64,000 nt of DNA from Arthrobacter sp. APC 3897 (GCF_030407495.1 NZ_JASDDG010000011.1:1-64000), one strand, 5' to 3'; shown: positions 1 to 8,884, counted from the first letter of the stretch. Translations and numbers: made by a program. Notes: generated by a model not told the origin, from the letters alone.

Positions 1-2137
1 TGAGCTTTTCCTCGTTCTCCAGAACCGCACCTTCGGCAACATGCAGTGCTCCCAGGACCGCTGCCCGGTCCACGTCCGCGAGCGCGTGGCCCACTTCCTC
101 CTGCGTCAGCAGGCAGGCACTGTCGGCAAGGGCGATCCGCAGCATTTCGCGCCGGCGGATGAGGCGGATCAACCGCATGGCCTCCTGCGGTTTGGGATGG
201 CGGGACATCTTCGACCGGATTTCCTGCCACTGCGCGTCGAAGGTCATCGGCACCAGGTTTTTGTCGGTGTCCAGCCAGGCCGTGGCCTCCGGTGAGACTT
301 CCAGGAGGTCTGTGATGAACCTGCTGGAGGACAGGATGGAGCACAGCCGTTCCCCGGCCGCGGAGGAATCGCGCAGCATGCCCAGATACCAGTGGGTCTC
401 CCCCAGTGACTCGCTGAGGCGCCGGAAGCCCAGCAGGCCGGCGTCGGGATCCACGCCGTCGGCGAGCCAGCCCAGCAGCACGGGCAGGAGCTGCCGCTGC
501 AGGGCGGCACGGCGGCTGATGCCGGTGGTGAGTGCCTCAATATGCCGCATGGCCCCCTTGGGGTCCGCATATCCCAGGGCGGCCAGCCGCGCCTGCGCAG
601 CCGCCGGGGTAAGGCGCACCTCGTCCGCACTGAGGTTTGATGCAGTGTTGAGCAGCGGCCGGTAGAAGATGCTTTCATGAAGGCGCCGGACCAGCCTCTT
701 GGTGCGCTGCCAGGTCTCGGTCAGCCGCTCCGCCGTGGGTCGCCCCGCGGCCAGCGATCCGCTGGCCGCCTTCGCCAGGGCCCGCAGCGCCGGTTCGGAC
801 TCCGGCATCAGATGCGTGCGGCGCATGTGCACCAGCTGGATCCTGTGTTCGAGCACCCGCAGATACCGGTAGGCGGCATCCAGGTCAACGGCATCGCTGC
901 GTCCGATGTATCCGCCTTCGCTCAGTGCCGCGATGGCCGCCGTCGTACTGCGCACGCGCAGGCTTTCATCGGTCCGCCCGTGCACCAGCTGGAGAAGCTG
1001 GACGGTGAATTCGACGTCGCGCAGGCCGCCGCTGCCCAGCTTCAGCTGCCGGGCTTCTTCGTGTGCGGGGATGTGGTCGGTAACCCGGCGGCGCATCGCC
1101 TGCACTGCTTCCACAAAGCCCTCGCGCTCCGTGCTGGACCAAATCAGCGGCGCCACTGCTTCTTCATAGCGGCGGCCCAGGTCCGGGTCCCCTGCCGCGG
1201 CGCGGGCCTTGAGCAGTGCCTGGAACTCCCAGGTATGTGCCCAGCGGGAGTAATAGCTCAGATGCGAATCGAGGGTCCGGACCAGGGGGCCGTCCTTGCC
1301 CTCGGGCCGCAGGTTGGTGTCCACTTCCCACAACCCCGGTTCCGGGGCCGAGGCGTTGATGGCCCGGGAGATCCCCGCGGCCAGAGCGGTACCGATCCGT
1401 GACGCAAGCGTCCCGTCCAGTCCCGGTGCCTCCATCACGTAGATGACGTCGACGTCGGAAATGTAGTTGAGCTCCCGCGCGCCGGTTTTACCCATGGCAA
1501 TGACGGCCAGACGCACCCGGGAAATATCCTCCGCCGCGTAGCTGGCGGCCAGTTCGGCACGCGAGACAGCCAGCGCTGCCTCCAAGGCGGCGCCGGCAAG
1601 GTCTGCGAGTTCGCGCCCGACGGCAGGGAGCACATCGGTGGGCGAGGCGGAGCCGAGGTCCCGCACGGCGAGGTCCAGCAGGTGCCTGCGGTATCTGGTC
1701 CGCAGGGCAACGTAGGCTTCGGTTCCCGTCAGTCCGGCAACCGGTGCTCTGCCGGTGCCCGCCTTGACCGATTCCAGCAGGGAAGCGCGCAGGGTGTCCC
1801 CGGGCACCTCCATGGGCTCGGCACGCAGCGGAGCACGCAGGCTATCCGCTGCCTCAGGGTGGCGCATCACAAACTCGGCCAGCGCCTCCGAAGCACCCAG
1901 GAGCCGGAAAAGCGCTTCGCTCTCCTCGGGCCCGGCTTCCACCAGTTCCCGCAGCGAGGGAACGCGGTCCAGCAGACGGACCAGCGACTGCAGCGCCAGG
2001 TCCGGGTCGGCGGCCTGCAGGAACCCGGTAAACAGCACCTGCTCATCAAGCCCCTCCAGCTCGGGTGCCTGCAGGAAGCGGCCGCTCTTTTCCAGGTCGC
2101 TGAAACCTGCGGCGATCAGCCGGCGGGTGAGACTCAT
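1..2137 (-). CDS. glnE: Glutamine synthetase adenylyltransferase/adenylyl-removase GlnE, C-terminus cut off by window edge
   Basis: GlnE attaches or removes AMP on a tyrosine of glutamine synthetase in response to nitrogen status. About 712 codons are open here, against roughly 1000 in the family, so the C-terminal part lies before base 1. The N-terminal catalytic domain is clear: GKTGARELNYISDVDVIYV near residues 216-234 carries the G-x(11)-D-x-D nucleotidyltransferase motif (D228, D230), followed by the helical linker and the start of the second half. The start ATG at 2137 follows AAGGAGG at good spacing. It lies 72 nt downstream of the glutamine synthetase gene on the same strand, the glnA2-glnE order of M. 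tuberculosis (Rv2222c-Rv2221c), so the two are probably co-transcribed. Confidence 0.95.
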   Translation of the reverse strand, partial: MSLTRRLIAAGFSDLEKSGRFLQAPELEGLDEQVLFTGFLQAADPDLALQSLVRLLDRVPSLRELVEAGPEESEALFRLLGASEALAEFVMRHPEAADSLRAPLRAEPMEVPGDTLRASLLESVKAGTGRAPVAGLTGTEAYVALRTRYRRHLLDLAVRDLGSASPTDVLPAVGRELADLAGAALEAALAVSRAELAASYAAEDISRVRLAVIAMGKTGARELNYISDVDVIYVMEAPGLDGTLASRIGTALAAGISRAINASAPEPGLWEVDTNLRPEGKDGPLVRTLDSHLSYYSRWAHTWEFQALLKARAAAGDPDLGRRYEEAVAPLIWSSTEREGFVEAVQAMRRRVTDHIPAHEEARQLKLGSGGLRDVEFTVQLLQLVHGRTDESLRVRSTTAAIAALSEGGYIGRSDAVDLDAAYRYLRVLEHRIQLVHMRRTHLMPESEPALRALAKAASGSLAAGRPTAERLTETWQRTKRLVRRLHESIFYRPLLNTASNLSADEVRLTPAAAQARLAALGYADPKGAMRHIEALTTGISRRAALQRQLLPVLLGWLADGVDPDAGLLGFRRLSESLGETHWYLGMLRDSSAAGERLCSILSSSRFITDLLEVSPEATAWLDTDKNLVPMTFDAQWQEIRSKMSRHPKPQEAMRLIRLIRRREMLRIALADSACLLTQEEVGHALADVDRAAVLGALHVAEGAVLENEEKL

Positions 2138-2209
2138 CGAAGATCCTCCTTCTTGCCCATTCCTGCTCAACGCCAAGTACCGCAGCCCGTCTTTTGAGGG
2201 CCCTGCGGC

Positions 2210-3550
2210 CTAGAGGATGCCCAGGTTCTTTTTCAGCTCGAACTGGGTGACGTGCTGGCGGTACTCGTTCCATTCCGCACGCTTGTTGCGCAGGAAGTTT
2301 TCAAAGACCTGCTCACCGAGGATCTCGGCTACCAGCTCCGACTCCTCCATGGCCCGGACCGCGTCATGCAGGGATGCCGGCAGCGGATCCAGCCCCATGG
2401 CGCGGCGTTCGGCAGCCGAGAGGCTCTCAATGTCATCCTCCGCACCGGCGGGAAGCTCATAGCCTTCCTCGATGCCCTTGAGGCCGGCTCCCAGCAGGAC
2501 GGCGTAGGACAGATACGGGTTGGCGGCGGAGTCGATGCCTCGGTATTCAATCCGTGCGGACTGGCCCTTGCCCGGCTTGTACAGCGGCACCCGGACCAGC
2601 GCGGAACGGTTGTTGTGGCCCCAGGACACGTAGCTGGGCGCCTCGCCGCCGCCCCACAACCGCTTGTAGGAATTTACGAACTGGTTGGTGACGGCGGTGA
2701 ACTCCGGCGCGTGCCGCAGGATGCCGGCAATGAACTGGCGGGCGGTGCGGGACAGCTGGTACTCGGCGCCGGCTTCGAAGAACGCGTTGGTGTCACCCTC
2801 GAACAGGGACAGGTGCGTGTGCATGCCTGAGCCGGGATGGTCGGAGAACGGCTTGGGCATGAACGTGGCGTAGCAGTTGGTGGTCAGGGCAACTTCCTTG
2901 ACCACGGTGCGGAACGTCATGATGTTGTCTGCCGTCTGCAGGGCATCCGCGTACCGCAGGTCAATTTCGTTCTGGCCGGGCCCGGCCTCGTGGTGGCTGA
3001 ACTCCACGGAGATGCCTACGGCTTCCAGCATGGACACCGCGGTGCGGCGGAAATCCTGGGCGACGCCGCCGGGAACGTGGTCAAAGTAGCCGGCGCGGTC
3101 CACGGGGACGGGTTCGCCGTCGGGGCCGAGTTCGTCGGACTTCAGCAGGTAGAACTCAATTTCCGGATGCGTGTAGCAGGTGAAGCCCATGTCCGCGGCC
3201 TTGGCGAGCTGGCGCTTGAGCACGTTGCGGGGATCCGCAGCGGAGGGCTGGCCGTCGGGGGTGAGGATGTCGCAGAACATGCGCGAGGTCTGCTCGGAGT
3301 CGCCGCGCCAGGGAAGGATCTGGAAGGTGGAGGGATCCGGCTGGGCCAGCATGTCTGATTCGAAGACCCGGGCCAGTCCCTCAATGGAGGATCCGTCAAA
3401 TCCCAGGCCCTCTTCGAAGGCACCTTCAACTTCGGCCGGAGCCAGGGCAACGGACTTCAGCGTGCCCACCACATCGGTAAACCACAACCGCACAAACCGG
3501 ACGTCTCGCTCTTCAATGGTGCGCAAAACGAATTCCTGCTGGCGGTTCAT
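2210..3550 (-). CDS. glnA2: Glutamine synthetase family protein, GlnA2 type
   Basis: Glutamate-ammonia ligase fold protein of 446 residues. Class I signatures are all present in order: GFDGSSIEG near residue 50, EIEFYL near 130, the metal and substrate segment HHEAGPGQNEID, GSGMHTH, NRSALVRVP and IEYRGIDSAANPYL. It is about 30 residues shorter than the adenylylated GSI-beta enzymes, and the NLYDLP segment that carries the adenylylated tyrosine is absent: the equivalent region reads EDDIESLS. By family knowledge GlnA2 enzymes are not the housekeeping GlnA1, and the Streptomyces homologue has been described as a gamma-glutamylpolyamine synthetase, so the true substrate is uncertain. The start has SD AGAGGG about 6 nt upstream. 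Likely operon with glnE. Confidence 0.93.
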   Translation of the reverse strand: MNRQQEFVLRTIEERDVRFVRLWFTDVVGTLKSVALAPAEVEGAFEEGLGFDGSSIEGLARVFESDMLAQPDPSTFQILPWRGDSEQTSRMFCDILTPDGQPSAADPRNVLKRQLAKAADMGFTCYTHPEIEFYLLKSDELGPDGEPVPVDRAGYFDHVPGGVAQDFRRTAVSMLEAVGISVEFSHHEAGPGQNEIDLRYADALQTADNIMTFRTVVKEVALTTNCYATFMPKPFSDHPGSGMHTHLSLFEGDTNAFFEAGAEYQLSRTARQFIAGILRHAPEFTAVTNQFVNSYKRLWGGGEAPSYVSWGHNNRSALVRVPLYKPGKGQSARIEYRGIDSAANPYLSYAVLLGAGLKGIEEGYELPAGAEDDIESLSAAERRAMGLDPLPASLHDAVRAMEESELVAEILGEQVFENFLRNKRAEWNEYRQHVTQFELKKNLGIL

Positions 3551-3605
3551 CCCTACCCTCTTTCGTCAGACGGTGGGACGGGCCGGATTCTCCGGTGCCG
3601 CCCCA

Positions 3606-3611
3606 GTATTA
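3606..3611 (-). promoter_or_regulatory. Likely -10 box of the glnA2-glnE promoter
   Basis: Minus strand reads TTGTAATACT, giving a TAATAC -10 with a TG extension, about 55 nt upstream of the glnA2 start. No clear -35 is seen. Inferred from sequence only. Confidence 0.4.
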
Positions 3612-3734
3612 CAAGCCTTGGTTTACTCTACCCATCCTTGGGACTTTTGCCGCCGCGGGGCCGCCCCGGGGGCCCTGCGTTACGGCGGCACCGCCGGCTT
3701 TCGGGAGAACAGCGGCAGGACCGCGGGTTTTTAG

Positions 3735-3740
3735 TACGCT
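3735..3740 (+). promoter_or_regulatory. -10 box for a probably leaderless panB transcript
   Basis: TACGCT ends 6 nt before the panB ATG (spacer CAGGTC). The only AGG upstream is too close to the start to act as a normal Shine-Dalgarno. Transcription would start at or next to the ATG. Confidence 0.5.
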
Positions 3741-3746
3741 CAGGTC

Positions 3747-4625
3747 ATGACAGACGCTGAACAGCCCGCTCCGTACGCACCGGCTCCCGGTAATCCGGCA
3801 ACCCCCGCGGATCCCGAGACCCGGCCCGCCCGGCAGCGGATCCGCATTCCGCACCTGCAGCGGTTCAAGGACTCCGGGGAGCGCTTTGCCATGCTCACCG
3901 CCTATGACCAGTACACCGCGGCCATCTTTGACGAGGTCGGCATCGAGGTCCTGCTGGTGGGTGATTCGGCCGCCAACAACGTCATGGGCCACGCCACCAC
4001 GCTGCCCATTACCCTGGATGAAATGCTCGTGTTCGCACGCTCCGTCACGGCGGGAGCCAGCCGCGCCCTGGTGGTCTGCGACCTGCCCTTCGGCTCCTAC
4101 GAGGTCTCCCCCGCCCAAGCAGTGGAGTCCTCGATAAGACTGCTCAAGGAAGGACTGGTCCACGCCGTCAAGCTGGAGGGCGGAGCAGCCTACGCGCCGC
4201 ACGTCCGTGCCCTGACGGCCGCCGGGATCCCCGTCATGGCTCACGTGGGCTTCACGCCGCAGAGCGAGCATGCCCTGGGCGGCTACCGGGTCCAGGGCCG
4301 CGGGGACGCCCGGCACGCAGTGATCGACGACGCCGCTGCCCTGGCCGAGGCGGGTGCCTTCTGCGTCCTGATGGAAATGGTGCCGGCGGATGTCGCCGCA
4401 GAGGTTGATGCCGCCGTCGGGGTTCCCACCATCGGCATCGGCGCCGGCAACGCGACCACGGGGCAGGTCCTTGTCTGGCAGGACATGGCAGGCCTGCGGG
4501 GAGGCAGGCAGCCGCGGTTCGTCAAGCAGTTTGCCGACGTCCGTTCCGTACTGGCAGCCGCCGCCGGCAGCTACGCGGAGGAAGTGCGCAGCGGCGCCTT
4601 CCCCGGCCCGGAGCACAGCTTTTAG
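3747..4625 (+). CDS. panB: 3-methyl-2-oxobutanoate hydroxymethyltransferase PanB
   Basis: PanB transfers a one-carbon unit from methylene-THF to alpha-ketoisovalerate, giving ketopantoate, the first committed step to pantothenate and CoA in the cytoplasm. The 292-residue protein has the expected TIM-barrel sequence: MLTAYDQYTAAIFDEVG, the Mg-binding VGDSAANNVMGH strand, VVCDLPFGSY, AVKLEGG, VMAHVGFTPQS, the catalytic-glutamate region LMEMVP, and IGIGAG. An N-terminal tail of about 35 Pro/Ala-rich residues precedes the barrel. It is divergent from glnA2 with 196 bp between. It stands alone: panC and panD are not in the window. The ATG is chosen because it follows a -10 box by 6 nt. Confidence 0.95.
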   Translation: MTDAEQPAPYAPAPGNPATPADPETRPARQRIRIPHLQRFKDSGERFAMLTAYDQYTAAIFDEVGIEVLLVGDSAANNVMGHATTLPITLDEMLVFARSVTAGASRALVVCDLPFGSYEVSPAQAVESSIRLLKEGLVHAVKLEGGAAYAPHVRALTAAGIPVMAHVGFTPQSEHALGGYRVQGRGDARHAVIDDAAALAEAGAFCVLMEMVPADVAAEVDAAVGVPTIGIGAGNATTGQVLVWQDMAGLRGGRQPRFVKQFADVRSVLAAAAGSYAEEVRSGAFPGPEHSF

Positions 4626-4688
4626 CCGGCAGGGCTCCGAGCCTTCACAGACGCCGCCGGCGGGATCCAACTACCAGCGGGGATTCAA

Positions 4689-4865
4689 CTACCAGGGGCG
4701 GTTTTCTTCATCCTCTTTGTCCCAGGCTTCGTTGCGCTGCTGCACCTTCAAAAGAGCCGACTGGGCCTCTTCCTCTGTCTTGTAGGGGCCCAGCAGTTTT
4801 GTCCAATCTGACTGAGGGCCCTTTTCGACCTCGTGCGTGACAACGTTGAACCAGTATTCGGTCAT
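4689..4865 (-). CDS. Small acidic protein of 58 residues, SPOR-like
   Basis: Short gene between the convergent and divergent neighbours panB and map. It encodes [20 protein letters not shown] followed by a [20 protein letters not shown] segment and an acidic tail ending in NRPW. The start has AAGGAGA 8 nt upstream and the codon use is normal for the region, so it is a real gene. The pattern 'GPY-T-EEA--AL' resembles the core of SPOR-type domains, and I recall similar unnamed short proteins in Arthrobacter relatives. No signal peptide or membrane segment. Function is unknown to me. Confidence 0.8.
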   Translation of the reverse strand: MTEYWFNVVTHEVEKGPQSDWTKLLGPYKTEEEAQSALLKVQQRNEAWDKEDEENRPW

Positions 4866-4983
4866 GGTCGGCTCTCCTTGAACGTGGTGCGTTTCCTTCC
4901 CCGCAGCTTTTGCTCCGCCGGCATAAAGACGTTCCGGAGGTCCGGCTCAGGGACGGCTGTGCCGCGGCACAGCCGTGCGGCGA

Positions 4984-4989
4984 TAAGAT
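4984..4989 (+). promoter_or_regulatory. -10 box for a probably leaderless map transcript
   Basis: TAAGAT ends 7 nt before the ATG at 4997 (spacer CGATGGT). No Shine-Dalgarno is present in the preceding 20 nt. Confidence 0.5.
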
Positions 4990-4996
4990 CGATGGT

Positions 4997-5875
4997 ATGC
5001 CCCACACAGTTGCCACTGCACCCCTTGGCCATCTCACACCGGGAGTCGTGAGCCGGCGTCGTCCCGTTCCCGCCTCAATCCCGCGACCCGAATACGTGGG
5101 CAAAGAAGCTCCCACCCCCTTCACGGGTTCAGAGGTCAAGAGCCCGGAAACCATCGAAAAGATCCGCGCAGCGTCAAAGATTGCCGCTCAGGCCATCGTG
5201 GAGGTGGGCAGGCACATTGCCCCCGGCGTCACCACTGACGAGCTGGACCGCGTAGGCCATGAGTTTTTGCTGGACCACCACGCCTACCCCTCCACACTGG
5301 GCTACCGCGGCTTCCCCAAGTCGCTGTGTTCCTCCGTGAATGAGGTCATTTGCCACGGCATTCCGGACAGCACGGTACTGGAGGACGGCGACATCATTAA
5401 CATCGACATCACCGCCTACATCAACGGCGTGCACGGGGACACCAACTGGACGTTCCTCGTGGGAGACGTGGATGAAGAGTCTGCCCTGCTGGTGGAACGC
5501 ACGCAGGAATCCCTCCGCCGGGCCATCAAAGCGGTCATGCCGGGACGGGAAATCAACGTCATCGGCCGCACCATCGAGTCCTACGCCAAGCGTTTCGGTT
5601 ACGGCGTTGTCCGTGACTTCACCGGACACGGTGTCGGCGAAGCCTTCCACACCGGCCTGATCATCCCCCATTACGACGCCGCGCCCGCCTACAGCAGGCT
5701 GATCGAACCGGGAATGGTGTTTACGATTGAACCTATGCTCACTCTCGGCACCATTGAGTGGGACATGTGGGATGACAACTGGACCGTCCTTACCAAGGAC
5801 CGCAAACGCACCGCACAGTTTGAGCACACGCTGCTCGTGACGGACTCCGGCGCCGAAGTTCTGACCCTTCCCTGA
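4997..5875 (+). CDS. map: Type I methionine aminopeptidase
   Basis: Cytoplasmic metalloprotease that removes the initiator methionine from new proteins. In the 292-residue product the five metal ligands are all visible: D137 (INID), D148 (HGD), H211 (GHGVG), E245 (FTIEP) and E276 (QFEH), with substrate-binding H120 in ICHG. Residues 1-45 form a proline-rich extension ([15 protein letters not shown]), as in the M. tuberculosis MetAP1c (MapB) type thought to contact the ribosome. An upstream in-frame start 29 codons earlier was rejected because the extra residues are unlike the family and the ATG at 4997 sits 7 nt after a TAAGAT box. ppgK follows 38 nt downstream. Confidence 0.95.
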   Translation: MPHTVATAPLGHLTPGVVSRRRPVPASIPRPEYVGKEAPTPFTGSEVKSPETIEKIRAASKIAAQAIVEVGRHIAPGVTTDELDRVGHEFLLDHHAYPSTLGYRGFPKSLCSSVNEVICHGIPDSTVLEDGDIINIDITAYINGVHGDTNWTFLVGDVDEESALLVERTQESLRRAIKAVMPGREINVIGRTIESYAKRFGYGVVRDFTGHGVGEAFHTGLIIPHYDAAPAYSRLIEPGMVFTIEPMLTLGTIEWDMWDDNWTVLTKDRKRTAQFEHTLLVTDSGAEVLTLP

Positions 5876-5913
5876 CCTGTTAGTCCGAGCTGAGAACTAC
5901 TACTGGAGAACCC

Positions 5914-6717
5914 ATGCCCAAGAAGCACAAGTCCGACAAGCATGTCGACGCCGTCATTGGAATTGATATCGGTGGCACTGGCATCAAGGGCGGCATCGTC
6001 GACCTGGCCAAGGGCAAGCTGATTGGTGACCGTTACCGCATTCCCACCCCGCAGCCTGCAACCCCCGAAGCCGTAGCCGGCGTCGTGGCGCAAATTGTCG
6101 AAGAACTGTCCTCCCGCAAGGGCGGCCCCGGACCCGATGTCCCAGTGGGCGTCACGTTTCCGGCCATCATCCAGCACGGCATTGCCCGCTCCGCGGCCAA
6201 TGTGGACGACAGCTGGATTGATACGGACGTGGACACGCTGCTCACCAAGGCTCTCGGCCGCGACGTACAGGTGATGAACGACGCCGACGCCGCAGGGCTG
6301 GCGGAGGCCCGCTACGGCGCCGGCCGCGGGGTGGACGGCACCGTCCTGGTGATCACGCTCGGCACCGGCATTGGCTCCGCCCTGATCTACAAGGGCACAC
6401 TCATTCCGAATGCAGAACTCGGACATCTGGAAATTGACGGGTATGACGCCGAGTCCAAGGCCTCAGCCTCGGCACGTGAACGCGAAGACATCAGCTGGGA
6501 GGAATACGCGCAGCGCCTGCAGCGGTACTTCTCCCATGTTGAATTCCTGTTCTCCCCGGACCTCTTTGTGGTGGGCGGCGGCATCTCCAAGCGCAGCGAA
6601 GACTTCCTGCCGCTGCTGAACCTCCGGACCCCGCTGGTCACGGCCAATCTGAAGAACAACGCCGGCATTGTGGGCGCTGCACTCCAGGCTGCGCTGCACT
6701 TCAAAATCGTCAAGTAG
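5914..6717 (+). CDS. ppgK: Polyphosphate glucokinase (ROK family)
   Basis: Phosphorylates glucose to glucose-6-phosphate with inorganic polyphosphate (and usually ATP) as donor. The 267-residue length is typical for actinobacterial PpgK. Visible motifs: nucleotide/phosphate loop GIDIGGTGIKGG at residues 16-27, the catalytic-aspartate segment VMNDADAAG, TLGTGIGSALIYKG, and ELGHLEIDG. Unlike most ROK kinases it lacks the CxCGxxGCxE zinc motif, as expected for PpgK. The protein starts Lys-rich (MPKKHKSDK). SD GGAG lies 6 nt before the ATG. It is probably co-transcribed with map and ends at a strong bidirectional hairpin. A second, zinc-type ROK glucokinase is encoded at 48248-49318. Confidence 0.93.
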   Translation: MPKKHKSDKHVDAVIGIDIGGTGIKGGIVDLAKGKLIGDRYRIPTPQPATPEAVAGVVAQIVEELSSRKGGPGPDVPVGVTFPAIIQHGIARSAANVDDSWIDTDVDTLLTKALGRDVQVMNDADAAGLAEARYGAGRGVDGTVLVITLGTGIGSALIYKGTLIPNAELGHLEIDGYDAESKASASAREREDISWEEYAQRLQRYFSHVEFLFSPDLFVVGGGISKRSEDFLPLLNLRTPLVTANLKNNAGIVGAALQAALHFKIVK

Positions 6718-6727
6718 TTCCCGGCAC

Positions 6728-6763
6728 AAGAAGCGGCAGCAGGATTTCCTGCTGCCGCTTCTT
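6728..6763. terminator. Bidirectional intrinsic terminator between ppgK and nrdR
   Basis: Perfect 17-bp inverted repeat (6728-6744 with 6747-6763, core GCGGCAGCAGGA) with a 2-nt gap. A-rich and T-rich ends suit both strands. It lies between the convergent genes. Confidence 0.85.
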
Positions 6764-6796
6764 TGTGGTCCGCTTCTTTGCGGCCTTACCGCAGTG

Positions 6797-7282
6797 TCAG
6801 CGCCCCTGGGCGACGGCGGGCGCGGACGAACCGTGCAGGGAGTCCCTGCGCAGCACCGCAATGGCCGCCTCGAAGTCCTCCAGCGATTCGAAGGCCTGAT
6901 AGACGCTGGCAAACCGCAGATAGGCCACCTGGTCCAGTTTCTGCAGCGGCTTGAGAATAGCCAGGCCCACCTCATGGGCATCAATCTCCGCCACGCCGCT
7001 GGCGCGGATGGATTCCTCCACCTCCTGGGCCAGCATGGCCAGGTCATCTTCACTCACGGGCCGGCCCTGGCACGCCTTGCGCACACCGTTGATCACCTTC
7101 CCGCGGCTGAACGGCTCCCCCACACCGGAACGCTTGATAACGCTCAGACTGGTGGTCTCCACAGTGCTGAACCTGCGGCCGCACTCCGGGCACTGGCGCC
7201 GGCGGCGGATCGCCGAGCCGTCTTCGGCCAAGCGGCTGTCCACGACGCGGGAATCAGCGTTGCGGCAGAACGGACAGTACAT
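6797..7282 (-). CDS. nrdR: Transcriptional repressor NrdR
   Basis: Zinc-ribbon/ATP-cone repressor of ribonucleotide reductase genes; it senses ATP/dATP balance. The 161-residue product has the ribbon cysteines C3/C6 and C31/C34 with the [17 protein letters not shown] segment, then an ATP-cone from about residue 46 ([20 protein letters not shown]). The C-terminus has a short extra tail. SD AAAGGA precedes the start. It lies downstream of hisD on the same strand but has its own promoter and two NrdR-like boxes at 7391-7464, implying autoregulation. The ribonucleotide reductase genes it should control are not in this window. Confidence 0.95.
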   Translation of the reverse strand: MYCPFCRNADSRVVDSRLAEDGSAIRRRRQCPECGRRFSTVETTSLSVIKRSGVGEPFSRGKVINGVRKACQGRPVSEDDLAMLAQEVEESIRASGVAEIDAHEVGLAILKPLQKLDQVAYLRFASVYQAFESLEDFEAAIAVLRRDSLHGSSAPAVAQGR

Positions 7283-7299
7283 CCGGTGTCCTTTCGCTG

Positions 7300-7320
7300 G
7301 GGGTCCGGGGTCCGGGGTCC
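7300..7320. repeat. Three tandem 7-bp units in the nrdR leader
   Basis: GGGGTCC occurs three times head to tail between the nrdR promoter and its start codon. Function, if any, is unknown. Polymerase slippage is the simplest origin. Confidence 0.6.
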
Positions 7321-7390
7321 GGGACGGCAGCGAACGCCGCGGGCCCGGGAGGCTCCTGGTTCAAACCGGCACAGCGCCGGTTGCGCACTC

Positions 7391-7464
7391 ATTCTAGGGT
7401 CCGAAGGCGCCCAGCACCAACTGCCCGTCACCATATGTAGTACCCGTGGGCACTACATATGGTG
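7391..7464 (-). promoter_or_regulatory. nrdR promoter with paired NrdR boxes
   Basis: Minus-strand promoter: -10 TAGAAT (7391-7396) and -35 TTGGTG (7415-7420), 18-bp spacer. Just upstream lie two boxes, 7429-7442 and 7451-7464, 22 bp apart start to start. The 13-bp segments CACCATATGTAGT (7429-7441) and ACTACATATGGTG (7452-7464) are perfect inverted copies. Box 2, CACTACATATGGTG, closely matches the NrdR consensus CACwATATaTwGTG as I recall it. Confidence 0.75.
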
Positions 7465-7491
7465 GTCCGGCAGCACCGGGGGTACGAAACG

Positions 7492-8844
7492 TCAGGAAGA
7501 AAACCGCACGGATACGGCATCACCGTGCGCGGGCAGGTCCTCGGCGCGGGAGAGGGCTACCACATGCCCGCTCACTTCCTCCAAAGCGGCCCGGTCGTAG
7601 TTGATGACCTGGATGGCGCGCATAAAGGTGGTCACATTCAAGCCGGAGGAAAAGGCTGCAGTGCCCGCCGTGGGCAGGACGTGGTTGGAGCCGGAGCAGT
7701 AGTCACCCAGGCTCACCGGGCTGTAGCTGCCAACAAAAACGGCGCCGGCGCTGGTGATGCGTGCAGCTGTTTCCTCTGCGTTGGCGGTCTGGATTTCAAG
7801 GTGCTCCGCCCCGTAGGCGTTGCAGACGTCGATGCCCTGCTCCAGGTTGTCCACCAGGATGGTTCCGGACTGGGGTCCGGACAACGCGGTGGCCACACGG
7901 TCCGCGTGGCGGGTAGCCGGTACCTGACGGTCCAGTTCCGCCCACACCCGCTGCTCCAGATCAACGGAGTCGGTGACGAGCACCGAGGCGGCGTTCGGGT
8001 CGTGCTCGGCCTGGCTGATCAGGTCCGCAGCCACCAGGCGCGCGTCGGCCCCGGCGTCGGCCAGGATGGCAATTTCGGTGGGGCCGGCTTCTGCGTCGAT
8101 GCCCACCACACCCTTGACCAGGCGCTTGGCCGTAGCCACATAGACGTTGCCGGGTCCGGTGACCACATCCACCGGCGCCAGCTCGGGGTTGTCCCCCGCG
8201 GCACGAACACCGTAGGCGAAGGCAGCAATGGCCTGGGCGCCGCCCATGGCATACACCTCTTCAATCCCCAGCAGTTCGGCCGCTGCCAGAATGGTGGGGT
8301 GCGGCAGGCCGCCGAAGGCCGGCTGCGGCGGTGAGGCCAGGGCCAGCGATGAGACCCCCGCTGCCTGGGCGGGGACAACATTCATGATCACCGATGACGG
8401 ATAAACCGCCAGGCCGCCGGGTACGTAAAGGCCCACCCGGCGGACGGGAATCCATTTCTGGGCCACGTTGGCGCCGGGGCCTATCTGCAGGTCGGTGTTC
8501 CGGGGACGCTGGGCGTCGGCAAACAGCCGGGCGCGGCGGATGGATTCCTCCAGGGCTGCACGGACCTGGGGGTCCAGCTGCTCCAGCGCTTCCTTCAGCG
8601 CGGCGCGCGGAACCAGCGGACGGTGCTGCTCCACCCGGTCAAACCGGGCCGCCAGCTCACTCAGGGCGTCGTAGCCGCGGGAGCGGACATCGGAAATGAT
8701 GGCGGCTACCGCGTCTGAGGCTACATCGGTGGTGGTTTCCGCCCGGGGCATCGCGTGCTTCAGTTCGGCGGCCGAAAGATGCCGGCCGCGCAGGTCGATG
8801 GTTCGGAAGGATGTGCTGACGGCTGCGGGGCTGGAAGAAGTCAC
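7492..8844 (-). CDS. hisD: Histidinol dehydrogenase
   Basis: Zinc-dependent enzyme that oxidises L-histidinol to L-histidine through the aldehyde in two NAD steps, the last step of histidine synthesis. The 450-residue length is as expected. Clear family segments: [63 protein letters not shown], the zinc-ligand segment SQAEHDPNA, and the C-terminal [19 protein letters not shown]. The start is GTG at 8844, 6 nt after a TAGAAT -10 box with no Shine-Dalgarno, so it is probably leaderless. No other his gene is visible in the window. dnaE lies 40 nt upstream on the same strand. Confidence 0.96.
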   Translation of the reverse strand: MTSSSPAAVSTSFRTIDLRGRHLSAAELKHAMPRAETTTDVASDAVAAIISDVRSRGYDALSELAARFDRVEQHRPLVPRAALKEALEQLDPQVRAALEESIRRARLFADAQRPRNTDLQIGPGANVAQKWIPVRRVGLYVPGGLAVYPSSVIMNVVPAQAAGVSSLALASPPQPAFGGLPHPTILAAAELLGIEEVYAMGGAQAIAAFAYGVRAAGDNPELAPVDVVTGPGNVYVATAKRLVKGVVGIDAEAGPTEIAILADAGADARLVAADLISQAEHDPNAASVLVTDSVDLEQRVWAELDRQVPATRHADRVATALSGPQSGTILVDNLEQGIDVCNAYGAEHLEIQTANAEETAARITSAGAVFVGSYSPVSLGDYCSGSNHVLPTAGTAAFSSGLNVTTFMRAIQVINYDRAALEEVSGHVVALSRAEDLPAHGDAVSVRFSS

Positions 8845-8850
8845 GGGTTC

Positions 8851-8856
8851 ATTCTA
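8851..8856 (-). promoter_or_regulatory. -10 box for a probably leaderless hisD transcript
   Basis: TAGAAT on the minus strand, 6 nt (GAACCC) before the hisD GTG. It lies in the short gap after the dnaE stop. Confidence 0.6.
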
Positions 8857-8884
8857 CTGCCCCGCCGGCCCCGCTGCCGCTTTG

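Noticed and set aside
4910-4996. N-terminal extension of methionine aminopeptidase
   Set aside because: The 29 extra codons cover the likely promoter (TAAGAT) and hairpin-like GC sequence; no Shine-Dalgarno at the earlier start.
7300-7320. Short tandem repeat as a CRISPR or phase-variation tract
   Set aside because: Only three 7-bp units, no spacers, in an untranslated leader; too short to call either.
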